This document shows, piece after piece, positions 19,701-26,673 of a DNA stretch of 64,000 nucleotides (position 1 is the first letter of the stretch; each line of letters opens with the position of its first letter). Source of the DNA: Flavobacteriales bacterium. GTDB lineage: Bacteria; Bacteroidota; Bacteroidia; Flavobacteriales_F; PHOS-HE28. The stretch is from the NCBI GenBank assembly GCA_023957375.1, contig JAMLHB010000001.1, forward strand, positions 1,218,245 to 1,282,244. Direction: 5' to 3'. The notes beneath the pieces are model-generated. The model made no database searches. It was given only the letters and a program-made list of their open reading frames with translations, and was not told the DNA's origin. The position numbers and the translations under genes were made by a program.

Positions 19701-21152
19701 GGCATCACCCCTTCCTTCCTGCCCGGCTATGAAAACCTGGCCGTAGCAGGCACCTCGCAGGCGGTCACCGGGCTCAACAACAGCACCACGTACTACTATC
19801 GCGTAAGGGTGGAAGGTGGCTCCTGCGTCTCGGGCAACTCCAACACCATTGCGGTCACCACGCTGGCCTGCCCCGGAAACTCCTTCGTGGTGGTCATCAA
19901 CACGGATGCGAACGGAGACCAGATCAGCTGGGAAGTGGTGGATGAAACCAATACGACGGTGGCCGCAGGAGGTCCATACCCCGGACAGAACAACCAGCAG
20001 ATCATTGAGACCGTGTGCCTCGGCAATGCGCCGATGCCCGCCTGTTACGGGCTGCGCCTGTACGATGATGCCGGCGACGGCTTGAGCGGCGCAGGCAACT
20101 GGCAAGTACGGACCACCAATGGCAGGGTGTTGATCGCGGATGACTTTATCTCGGGATACGTTTCCCCCTCCGCCACCCCGCAGACGCCCAGCTACGGCAG
20201 CGACCACAGCTTCTGCCTGCCCGAAGGTCCCTCGCGCATCATGGCCAACGAGTGCAACGTGTTCACCAACGGCATGTACGACAAGGTGTACTGCAGCAAG
20301 GTGACCGGTGCCACCCAGTACCAGTTCGAGTTCAGCAATCCCGATGCAGGCTACATGCGCCGCATCGCACGCCCGCACAACTACGTGGTGTTTTACGAGA
20401 TGGTCTCCAGCCCGCTGGTGCCCGGTGTGAAGTACTTCACCCGCGCGCGTACCAACGAGGCAGGCCCCTTGGCCAGCGCACACTGGGGATCGGGCTGCGA
20501 TCTCGGCTTGGGCATTGCCCAGGTGGTGCAGTGCACCCAGCTGATCCAGGCGCCCGCCTACGGCCACTCCTGCAACGAGACCCGCAGCTTCACCGCGCCG
20601 TACAACTACCTCTACGCCAAGCCCGTGACCGGCGCCACTACCTACACCTTCAAGATCACCGGTGACGACGGCAACTACAACAGCGGCATCGAGTTCGTGC
20701 GCAGCACGTACATCCTGGCACTGGGTTGGGGTACTGACGAGGCACCGGCCTTGACGGACCAAACCACCTACCAAGTGCAGGTGCGGGTAACGGTGAACGG
20801 CATCGAGGGCACGTACTGCGGCAACGTCTGCAACGTCACCATCGACAACAACCCGAACTTGGGGATACGCGTGGCGCAGACCGAGGGGCAGCCTGAGCTG
20901 AACCTCTGGCCGAACCCCAACAACGGGCAGCACCTCAACGTGGCCCTGAGCGGCTTGGACAGCGAGCTCTCCATCGCCGACGTGCTCCTGATGGACCTCA
21001 CCGGCCGCGTGGCCTTGGGCACCCAGCTGAGCGTGGTGGACGGTGCCATCAACAGCGTGATCGAGGTGGGCAATGCCGCCAACGGCACCTACCTGCTGCA
21101 GGTCATCGCCGGTGGCAAGACCTACACCCAACGCGTGGTGATCAACAAGTAA
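16788..21152 (+). CDS. Giant secreted repeat protein with Calx-beta domain and T9SS tail
   Basis: The protein has 1454 residues from the ATG at 16788 (MKRTLLQRQLRRLMAAGVLA). A signal peptide is followed by a beta-rich domain and a Calx-beta-like domain at residues 223-341 (VAENAGSTTLTLSIT). A duplicated module of about 240 residues sits at residues 344-580 and 788-1027. In each copy an FN3 fold (ATGYFLDVSSSPTFGT ... TSYYYRVRSTGGCS) appears to be split by an inserted jelly-roll segment (GWSHTGLGTDYTS ... FWYKGQ ... VQFRFTYTKV). More beta domains follow, and the sorting tail starts at about residue 1370 (LNLWPNPNNGQHLNV). No enzyme motif is evident. It is probably a surface or matrix protein. 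Confidence 0.88.
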   Translation: MKRTLLQRQLRRLMAAGVLALGASAAFAQIAAWQFGSPASAGNEVTYAATTLDANLFAGTELSRGSGIVATGLLRAFSANNWDASATQGDAITNNEYYQFSVEAASGYQVSLSTIDAKIRRTSAGPNAYLWRYSLDGTIFTDIGTPTNYTGTQSDGLVQTQIDISGISALQAVQSGTTVTLRLYAWGATDLTGTFAFGRYANGITTNSLAIGGTVSPGSGPTNTSVEFASTSGSVAENAGSTTLTLSITAPDPVNATSVDVVLVSGDAARINNYTTQTVTFPGGSSADQTVTITVTDNINCDNDEVLTLELQNITGGQGTPVIGGNDTFVLTVTNDDTPADPVAAAATGLLADGFTANWNAVNGATGYFLDVSSSPTFGTFVPVTVDEGFSGGRDALPTGWSHTGLGTDYTSAGNFGMATPSLKFDGSNDQLLSDTYPGPATSVSFWYKGQATAGSASTLLTEGWNGSTWVTLGTLTNIATNAVGTETYALNEFDGYVQFRFTYTKVTGNLSFDDFSVTYTSGTPDYVPGYENLSVSGTSQTVTGLDPLTSYYYRVRSTGGCSTGNNSNVENATTLAGVNPALSSTSLADFGGVCLNTGSTPQSFTVNGANLTVADVTVGPLAGFSFSTTEVGTYTASLSFSQPGGTFSEEVWVIFSPSAEQSYDGDIPISGGGAPAVDASVTGNGINTMATASTGGSSNVTNSQAELAGTIDDEGCSGVMDYGIEYSTTQGFAPGTGTQVASSNLSGADFSSVLTGLLPCTVYYYVAYATDNGGTAYGTENSFETSPIGATTATLPGTVNTNDFTATWDAAFGATGYRLDVSTSPTFGTIGSMNLQEGFAGGRSNLPAGWSHTGLGTDYTSGGNYGLASPSLKFDDSNDQLTSTLLSGPATSLSFWYKGQGTNGSASTLLVEGWNGSTWSTLGSLTGIASNHVDTWSTSLNQGDGYVQFRFTYTKVSGNLAFDDVAIDYTGITPSFLPGYENLAVAGTSQAVTGLNNSTTYYYRVRVEGGSCVSGNSNTIAVTTLACPGNSFVVVINTDANGDQISWEVVDETNTTVAAGGPYPGQNNQQIIETVCLGNAPMPACYGLRLYDDAGDGLSGAGNWQVRTTNGRVLIADDFISGYVSPSATPQTPSYGSDHSFCLPEGPSRIMANECNVFTNGMYDKVYCSKVTGATQYQFEFSNPDAGYMRRIARPHNYVVFYEMVSSPLVPGVKYFTRARTNEAGPLASAHWGSGCDLGLGIAQVVQCTQLIQAPAYGHSCNETRSFTAPYNYLYAKPVTGATTYTFKITGDDGNYNSGIEFVRSTYILALGWGTDEAPALTDQTTYQVQVRVTVNGIEGTYCGNVCNVTIDNNPNLGIRVAQTEGQPELNLWPNPNNGQHLNVALSGLDSELSIADVLLMDLTGRVALGTQLSVVDGAINSVIEVGNAANGTYLLQVIAGGKTYTQRVVINK

Positions 21153-21172
21153 GTGCTCCGATCTCCTTCGCC

Positions 21173-21202
21173 AAAGGGCCGTTCCGAAAGGGGCGGCCCT
21201 TT
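21173..21202 (+). terminator. Rho-independent terminator
   Basis: The stem aaagggccg pairs with cggcccttt 20 bp after the stop of the 16788 gene. Confidence 0.85.
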
Positions 21203-21210
21203 GTGCGTTG

Positions 21211-21724
21211 GTGGTTCGCGCAGGGTCCACTTCGTGTGAACGTGGTTCGCGCAGGGTCCACTTCGTGTGACCCTGCGCGAACCCAAACGAATGCCCGTTT
21301 CGCGAGGGCCTGTGCACCCAACAGGCCCGAAGCGATCTTGTTTTGCTCCTGCGGGCGGAATTACAAGGCGGTATGCGGAAGGCATCGCGGATGAGATCGC
21401 TTCGCGGCCAAATGCGCCGCTCGCGAAATGGGATGTCGGGGAGATCACGGGTGGTTCGCGCAGGGTCCACTTCGTGTGAACTGGTTCTCGCAGGGTCCAC
21501 TTCGTGTGACCCTGCGAAACCCAAACGAATGCCCTTTCGCGAGGGCCTGTGCACCCAACAGGCCCGAAGCGATCTTGTATTGCTCACGCGGGCGGAAGCG
21601 AGGAGGTACGCGGGGGGCTTCGCCGAGGAAATCGCTTCGGCCCAGAGCGGCCTCGCGAAATGGGATGGCGGGGAGATCGCCGGTGGTTCGCGCAGAGCCA
21701 CACTTCGTGTGGCCCTCAGCGAAC
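21211..21724. repeat. 240-bp tandem repeat with long internal hairpins, non-coding
   Basis: A unit beginning gtggttcgcgcagggtccac starts at 21211 and 21451, exactly 240 bp apart, and a third partial, diverged copy begins at 21683. Each unit opens with a direct doublet of its first 30 bp. The second half of the doublet faces an inverted copy (gaccctgcg...gaacc), giving a hairpin with arms of about 15 bp. Further in, the units share the segments gagggcctgtgcacccaaca and cccgaagcgatcttgt. Open frames cross the block on both strands but encode only repeat translation products. It fills most of the 843-bp gap between 21153 and 21995. The rest of that gap shows nothing recognisable. Confidence 0.85.
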
Positions 21725-21995
21725 CAAAAATGACATTCAATGCCTCCGGAACCTGCAGCGGAAGGGTCTTAGGGCATTAGGCATGCCATGCTCTTTCAGC
21801 GGCATAGCGCATCACAGGGCAGTAGTGCCATGATCGGGGAACAAAGACCAAGACCTACGCAAGACTTCCATGCCCAATTCACCTGCAGGCCTTATCTTCG
21901 TCGCAGCCGCATCCCCCCATCCGGTTCCACGGGAAACCGCTTCAGGTCTCCCCTGCCGCGATGGTCCTTGGAGGGGCAACCATGCGGATGCACAC

Positions 21996-22430
21996 ATGTC
22001 AACATTTGAGAAGCGCGAAAAGGAAAAGAAACGCCAGCAGAAGAAGTTGGAGAAACAGCGCCGTAAGGAAGAGCGCAAGTCCAACGCCACTGACGGCAGC
22101 TTGGATTCCATGATGGCCTACGTGGACGAGAACGGCATGATCACCGACACGCCGCCCGACCCCACCAAGCGCGTGGAGATCGATGCCAGCGAGATCATCT
22201 TGGGCATCCCGCCAAAAGAGGAAAGCGAGGAGTCGAACGTCAAGACGGGCGTCATCGACTTCTTCGATACGTCCAAGGGCTTCGGATTCATCAACGAGAT
22301 TGGCAGCCATGGGCGGTACTTCGTCCACATTTCGGGCATGCTGGAAGAGCTGCACGAGGGCAATAAGGTGACCTTTGAACTGGAGCGCGGCCCCAAGGGA
22401 ATGAACGCCGTGCACGTGAAGAAGGCATGA
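21996..22430 (+). CDS. Cold-shock-domain protein with charged N-terminal extension
   Basis: The protein has 144 residues from the ATG at 21996. Residues 1-28 are extremely basic and coiled-coil-like (FEKREKEKKRQQKKLEKQRR). A low-complexity linker is followed by a C-terminal cold-shock domain (about residues 78-143) with the RNP1-like KGFGFINEIG and the RNP2-like RYFVHISGM. Such proteins bind single-stranded nucleic acid. The basic tail would add non-specific RNA affinity. The length is about twice that of a bare CspA. The open frame extends 42 codons upstream without recognisable content. Confidence 0.88.
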   Translation: MSTFEKREKEKKRQQKKLEKQRRKEERKSNATDGSLDSMMAYVDENGMITDTPPDPTKRVEIDASEIILGIPPKEESEESNVKTGVIDFFDTSKGFGFINEIGSHGRYFVHISGMLEELHEGNKVTFELERGPKGMNAVHVKKA

Positions 22431-22731
22431 GCGTTGATCAGACGGGAGGCCTGCTCAGGCACCTAAACTTGCCCGTTGCTCCTTTTGAACCGAAAGCCTG
22501 GGTAGTGCTGCCAATGGGCTGAGCACCTTGTGCCCCGATGCACGCATGATGGGCGGAGGGAGGATGCTCCGCAAGATGGTTTCCGGCCTTTGAGGGCGGA
22601 TGGCACCTCGTATGGACATGGGTCATTGTGCGGACGGCACCCATTGGTGTAGATTACGCTTTATACCGTAGTGTGATACGGAAACATACTGCAGGTCCGC
22701 ACCGTTCCAGCCGCTGAAATTTGCCGCGGCC
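22431..22731. other. Intergenic, nothing recognised
   Basis: This 301-bp stretch lies between the cold-shock gene and the propeller cluster. Short open frames exist, but none has recognisable sequence. No clear hairpin, repeat or promoter element was found. Confidence 0.45.
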
Positions 22732-23913
22732 ATGTTACAGCACCTGTTCCGATCACGCCCCCGGCGCTGGCCTTTGGCCGTGGTGTGCTTCGCAATGGCA
22801 GCCCCTTGGCTACGTGCCCAGGACGATGGGCAGGTGTACCGGGTGATCGACCAGGCAGCGCTGGGCGTGGGCGATACGCACGTACACTCGTGGATCGACC
22901 GCTCCCCGGACGGGCGCACCCTGGCAGTGTCGGCCACGGCCGCCTCGCCGCTGCTGATCATGGACGCCAACGACCTGAGCATACAGAAAAGGCTCGATGT
23001 GGGCGACTGGAAGGTGGGCACCCGCGTGACCCACAGCACCACGGGGAAGTACCTGCTGCTGGAGGCCATTGAGTACCTCCAGTACTCGCCGCGCGGCAAA
23101 CAGGAACGGCGCTTTGCCGTGGTGGATGCAAACTCCGGAGCATTCGTGGTACAAGCCGTTGAGGCCTATGCCGCCGCGATCGCCGCCGATGAACGCTCCA
23201 TGTATTTCGCCGGAAAGGACGGTGTGCAGCGGGTGGCGTTCGCCACGGGCGCCACGGCCAAGCTGCCAGGCCTCCACCGCGTGGCCACGGCCCTGGCCCT
23301 TTCCCCCGACGGGAAACACATTGCCTTGGCCTACGACCCCACGGTAGCGGACCTCGCGCTGATCCCTTCCATCCGCAACGATAAAAAAGCGATCAAGGCC
23401 GCGTTGAAGATCGGGCAGGTGGTGCACGTGCACGAACTCACCACCGGGGCGTTCCAATTCAGTGTCCAGGAACTGTTCGACCGCGCCTTCCGCCTGCGCT
23501 ACGCGCCGGATGGAACGGAGCTCTGGATCCACGCCAAACCCGCTTCCCACAAAAGCGCTAACCCGGATGTTACCCTGAGCTACGTGGATGTGGCCGCCCC
23601 CCGCACCGGGGCCATGCAACGCGCTGCCTTTCCCTCGCACGCCCTGTACGAGCCCACCTTCTGCGCCGATGCCGCCAATACCCGCTTCGCCATTGGGAGC
23701 CAGAAGGGAAACCACTTGGAAGTACACCTCTACGACCGCACCACAGGCTCCATGGGGGGGCGGTTTATCCTGGATGAACGCCTGTTTACCAGATTGAAGC
23801 AACAGAACGAGAAATGGAGCGACAAGCGCATCGGCCTTGCCCTGCTGCCCGATGGCAAGCGCATGCTGATGACCTTCGGTTCCCGCCTGATCGAATGGAC
23901 CTTCCAACCATGA
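22732..23913 (+). CDS. Secreted WD40/YVTN-like beta-propeller protein
   Basis: The protein has 393 residues. An N-terminal signal peptide (RRWPLAVVCFAMAAPWLRA) precedes repeated blade-like segments (HSWIDRSPDGRTLAVSATA, HRVATALALSPDGKHIALAY, LRYAPDGTELWIHAK, LALLPDGKRMLMTF). The recurring SPDGK/APDG/LPDGK turns are typical of YVTN or TolB-like propellers. No catalytic motif is visible. The stop overlaps the next start as ATGA, so this gene and the next two probably form an operon. The function is not known. Confidence 0.8.
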   Translation: MLQHLFRSRPRRWPLAVVCFAMAAPWLRAQDDGQVYRVIDQAALGVGDTHVHSWIDRSPDGRTLAVSATAASPLLIMDANDLSIQKRLDVGDWKVGTRVTHSTTGKYLLLEAIEYLQYSPRGKQERRFAVVDANSGAFVVQAVEAYAAAIAADERSMYFAGKDGVQRVAFATGATAKLPGLHRVATALALSPDGKHIALAYDPTVADLALIPSIRNDKKAIKAALKIGQVVHVHELTTGAFQFSVQELFDRAFRLRYAPDGTELWIHAKPASHKSANPDVTLSYVDVAAPRTGAMQRAAFPSHALYEPTFCADAANTRFAIGSQKGNHLEVHLYDRTTGSMGGRFILDERLFTRLKQQNEKWSDKRIGLALLPDGKRMLMTFGSRLIEWTFQP

Positions 23914-24290
23914 TGAAGCACTTCACCCTGCTGCTACTGGTCAGCTTGGCCTTGGGCGCCCAGGCCCAGAAGAAGGAATTGCTCGAGGACAAGGGCGCCA
24001 TACTGGCCCGGGCCGGCCAAGCCCTGGATGCCGCCATGCAGCCCGGAGGTGCCTTGTATGAGGCCGTGGTGAAGGAGCAGCTCACGGGCACCTACACGCT
24101 GCAAGTGAGCTTTCGTGAAAAAGGGGAGGTGAGCAGCGTGTTCGTCGCCGCTTCCGAGCACCAGGACATCCGCTCGCAAAACCGCTTCAAAGACCTGGTG
24201 CACAACCTGGAGTTGCCATTCAAAATGCCCAAGGGGCGCCAATACCGCATCGACAAAACCTTCGACCTCGACCACAAGACCACCCACTAA
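23910..24290 (+). CDS. Small secreted protein, hypothetical
   Basis: The protein has 126 residues and starts at ATG 23910, overlapping the upstream stop by four bases; a second ATG follows at once. The signal peptide MMKHFTLLLLVSLALGAQAQ precedes a small alpha/beta domain (TYTLQVSFREKGEVSSVFVA ... LVHNLELPFKMPKGRQYRI). The pattern resembles small TonB-C-like or BON-like folds, but I cannot confirm this. The tight coupling between two secreted propeller genes suggests a shared envelope complex. Confidence 0.75.
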   Translation: MMKHFTLLLLVSLALGAQAQKKELLEDKGAILARAGQALDAAMQPGGALYEAVVKEQLTGTYTLQVSFREKGEVSSVFVAASEHQDIRSQNRFKDLVHNLELPFKMPKGRQYRIDKTFDLDHKTTH

Positions 24291-24302
24291 AACACCATCA
24301 CA

Positions 24303-25952
24303 ATGAGAGCACACCTTTCCACCTTCATGCTGGCGGCCTCCCTGGCGGCGTTCGCTCAGGACGAGATGACAACGGTTTGGGAAACCAAGCTGGGGCACCA
24401 GACCCAATATTCGGGCACCGGCACCGAAGACCGCGGCTACAGCTATGCAGCGGATGACAAGGAGATCACCGTGTTCGACAACAAGACCGGCGCCACCAAG
24501 TGGACCGGCCGCTACAAGGACCTCACCCCCAGCCTGCGCAAGGTGGACGAACTGATCCCCTTCTGGGAGAGCGATGCCGTATTCCTCTTCGACCGCAAGA
24601 TGGGCAAAGACCAGATCGCCGTGCTCAACCTCGCCGACGGGAAGCTGCTCTGGAGCACGGACAAGTACCAGAACGTCACCGAGGCTAACGTGGTGTACAT
24701 CCCCGAGAAGGACGGCTTCGCCATCACCCTCAAGGAACAGCTCGTGTTCGTGAAGGCCAAGACCGGCGAAGAACTGTGGGCCACCAGCAAGTTCAAGGGC
24801 GTGGTGGGCGAATATGTGGCCACCCCCGATGGCAAAATGGTGATGGTGAACTTCATGCCCGGCGGACTGGCCGCACTCTTCACCGGGTTCAAGAACCAGA
24901 TCGCCAAGGTCGACCTCGACAACGGCAACATCCTCTGGGAGAACACCTACGTGGGCCGCGCTGAACGCAAGGTGATCACCAAGGAATTCCTCTATGACCT
25001 CGATGTGCAGGGCGACAAGGTCTTCCTGCGCATGAACGGCATGCAGGTGTACGACCTCAACACCGGCGCCAACATTTACTCCGCCGCCTTCGACTACACT
25101 CCGGACAAAGTGGTCGGCGCACCCATGGGCGCCAAAACCTTCGGCGTGTACGAGGCTGTGGCCGACCCCGTGATCGTGGGCGACGACCTGTACGTGCTGG
25201 ACATGAGCAGCAAGAAGAGCCAGTACGTGAAGAAGTATGATCGGAACAGCGGCAAACTGCTGTGGACCAGCCCGGAGATCAAGGGCGGCGCCAAGGCCGT
25301 GCCCAACATGTACGTGGTGGGCGACCGGGTGCTGCTGCAGATCGGCGGCAACGTTGAGGCCCAGGCCTACATTGAGCGGCGCACCACCAATTCCGATGGC
25401 AGCGTGACCATCACCAAGGAATGGCGCGTGTGGCATCCCAACGTGAAGCCCTGCGGCATCCAGGCCTTCAGCACCACCGACGGCAGCTTCATCTGGGAGA
25501 GCGAGCGCTTCAAAAAGGGCATTACCAACGCCGTGGTAGTGGGCGACAAGTTCGTGGTGTGCAGCGGCAAGGAACTGTACAGCCTGGACATGGCCAATGG
25601 TGCCGAGAAGTTCACTGTGCCCGTGGCCAAGGGCGGCGTGGGCAATGCCGAACAGGTGATCACCTACAAGGACATGGTGGTGGTCATCGGCGAGAAGGGC
25701 GTGAGCACCTTCAACATGGATACCGGGGAGCCCGTGGCCAGCGGCAAGTACAAGCGGGCCGACCTGCACTCGGTGACCGGCGACCGCATGATCTTGCAGA
25801 CCGAAGGTGCGGATCTGGCCTGCTTCGACCTGGACAACTGCAGCTTCAAGCAGTTCAAGGCACGCACCGGGGCCATGGCCGCCATGAGCACGGAAGGCGA
25901 CTTTGTGTACGTCTACGACAAGAGGAACGTGACCAAGCTGGCCACGCACTGA
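24303..25952 (+). CDS. Secreted PQQ-like beta-propeller protein
   Basis: The protein has 549 residues with the signal peptide MRAHLSTFMLAASLAAFAQ. Repeated blades have the form 'D...G..LW': DLADGKLLWSTDK-like, AKTGEELWATSKF, DLDNGNILWENTY, DRNSGKLLWTSPEI and STTDGSFIWESERF. These are the tryptophan-docking PQQ-like repeats also found in BamB-type scaffolds. No PQQ-dehydrogenase catalytic residues are obvious. It starts 12 bp after the previous gene, so it is the third gene of the operon. It ends at a terminator. Confidence 0.82.
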   Translation: MRAHLSTFMLAASLAAFAQDEMTTVWETKLGHQTQYSGTGTEDRGYSYAADDKEITVFDNKTGATKWTGRYKDLTPSLRKVDELIPFWESDAVFLFDRKMGKDQIAVLNLADGKLLWSTDKYQNVTEANVVYIPEKDGFAITLKEQLVFVKAKTGEELWATSKFKGVVGEYVATPDGKMVMVNFMPGGLAALFTGFKNQIAKVDLDNGNILWENTYVGRAERKVITKEFLYDLDVQGDKVFLRMNGMQVYDLNTGANIYSAAFDYTPDKVVGAPMGAKTFGVYEAVADPVIVGDDLYVLDMSSKKSQYVKKYDRNSGKLLWTSPEIKGGAKAVPNMYVVGDRVLLQIGGNVEAQAYIERRTTNSDGSVTITKEWRVWHPNVKPCGIQAFSTTDGSFIWESERFKKGITNAVVVGDKFVVCSGKELYSLDMANGAEKFTVPVAKGGVGNAEQVITYKDMVVVIGEKGVSTFNMDTGEPVASGKYKRADLHSVTGDRMILQTEGADLACFDLDNCSFKQFKARTGAMAAMSTEGDFVYVYDKRNVTKLATH

Positions 25953-25981
25953 GCGGGCTTCAGCCCCCCGCTACCGAGGCC

Positions 25982-26018
25982 GGGCCTTCTGCATGGAGCG
26001 GAAGGCCCGACCCTTTTT
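25982..26018 (+). terminator. Rho-independent terminator
   Basis: The stem gggccttc pairs with gaaggccc around an 11-nt loop and is followed by a T5 run at 26014-26018. It lies 30 bp after the PQQ-like gene. Confidence 0.8.
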
Positions 26019-26047
26019 CCGGCGGGGGCGGGCTTCGGCCTCGGATC

Positions 26048-26480
26048 GCCCTCAGCGGCGATGGCACGGTGTGGACCTGGGGCTACAACCAACACGGCGC
26101 GCCCGGTAGCGGTTCCAACAACACCAGCGTCACCGCTGCCCGGTGGCCGGGCTTACCGATGTGGTGGCCATCGCGTAGCAGGGAGGCCAGGGCCACACCT
26201 GCGCGGTGCGCGATGACGGTACGGTCCGGGCCTGGGGCTACAACCTGCGAGGTCAGCCGGGCAACGGCACCAACGCCGACAGCAACGTCCCGGTGCAGGT
26301 CAATGGCATTGTCGATGTCGTGCAGGTGATCTTCGGGATGGGCCACATCCTCGCCTTAAAGGCGGACGGCACGGCCTGGGCCTGGGGCAGCAACGACTGG
26401 GGTCAGTTGGGCATCGGTAGTCCCATTGCCAGCACCACCCCCGTGGCCGTTACCGGGGTCTGCCCGAGCACCGCAAGTCT
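26048..26480 (+). pseudogene. RCC1-repeat protein remnant
   Basis: Three RCC1-type repeats survive in two frames: DGTVWTWGYNQHG at 26048-26131, DDGTVRAWGYNLRGQPGNGT around 26206-26280, and DGTAWAWGSNDWGQLGIGS around 26370-26420. Between the first and second there is a frameshift (about 26132-26142). The restored frame (VAGLTDVVAIA) then hits a TAG at 26176. No start codon or signal sequence remains and the 3' part degenerates before 26530. This is a decayed fragment of a longer RCC1/BNR-like secreted protein. Confidence 0.8.
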
Positions 26481-26673
26481 TGGCGACGGGACGACCCGGA
26501 CGCGTCCAGCAGTGCGCCGGTCATGGTGCAGTAAGCGGTGTGCGGAGCGCGCCGCTCAAGTGCGCCCCGTCCCCGACGTTCATCGAGGCTTGCGCTACGG
26601 CCCGCATGCCCAACTCCGAACTACCTTCGCTGCGCCCGTGCCCGGACCATCCCGGACAGCGGACCCGTGACGC

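Noticed and set aside
19554-21740. 728-codon minus-strand open frame ending in repeated SHEVDPART-like peptides
   Set aside because: It is antisense to the giant T9SS protein and then crosses the 240-bp repeats. The repeated peptides are just the translated repeat.
23934-25949. 671-codon minus-strand open frame over the propeller operon
   Set aside because: It is antisense to two genes with signal peptides and clear PQQ-like repeats. Its composition is typical of a shadow.
26206-26670. Treating the 154-codon RCC1-containing frame as a gene
   Set aside because: It starts inside a repeat, lacks a signal peptide, and an upstream repeat lies in another frame behind a TAG, so decay is more likely.
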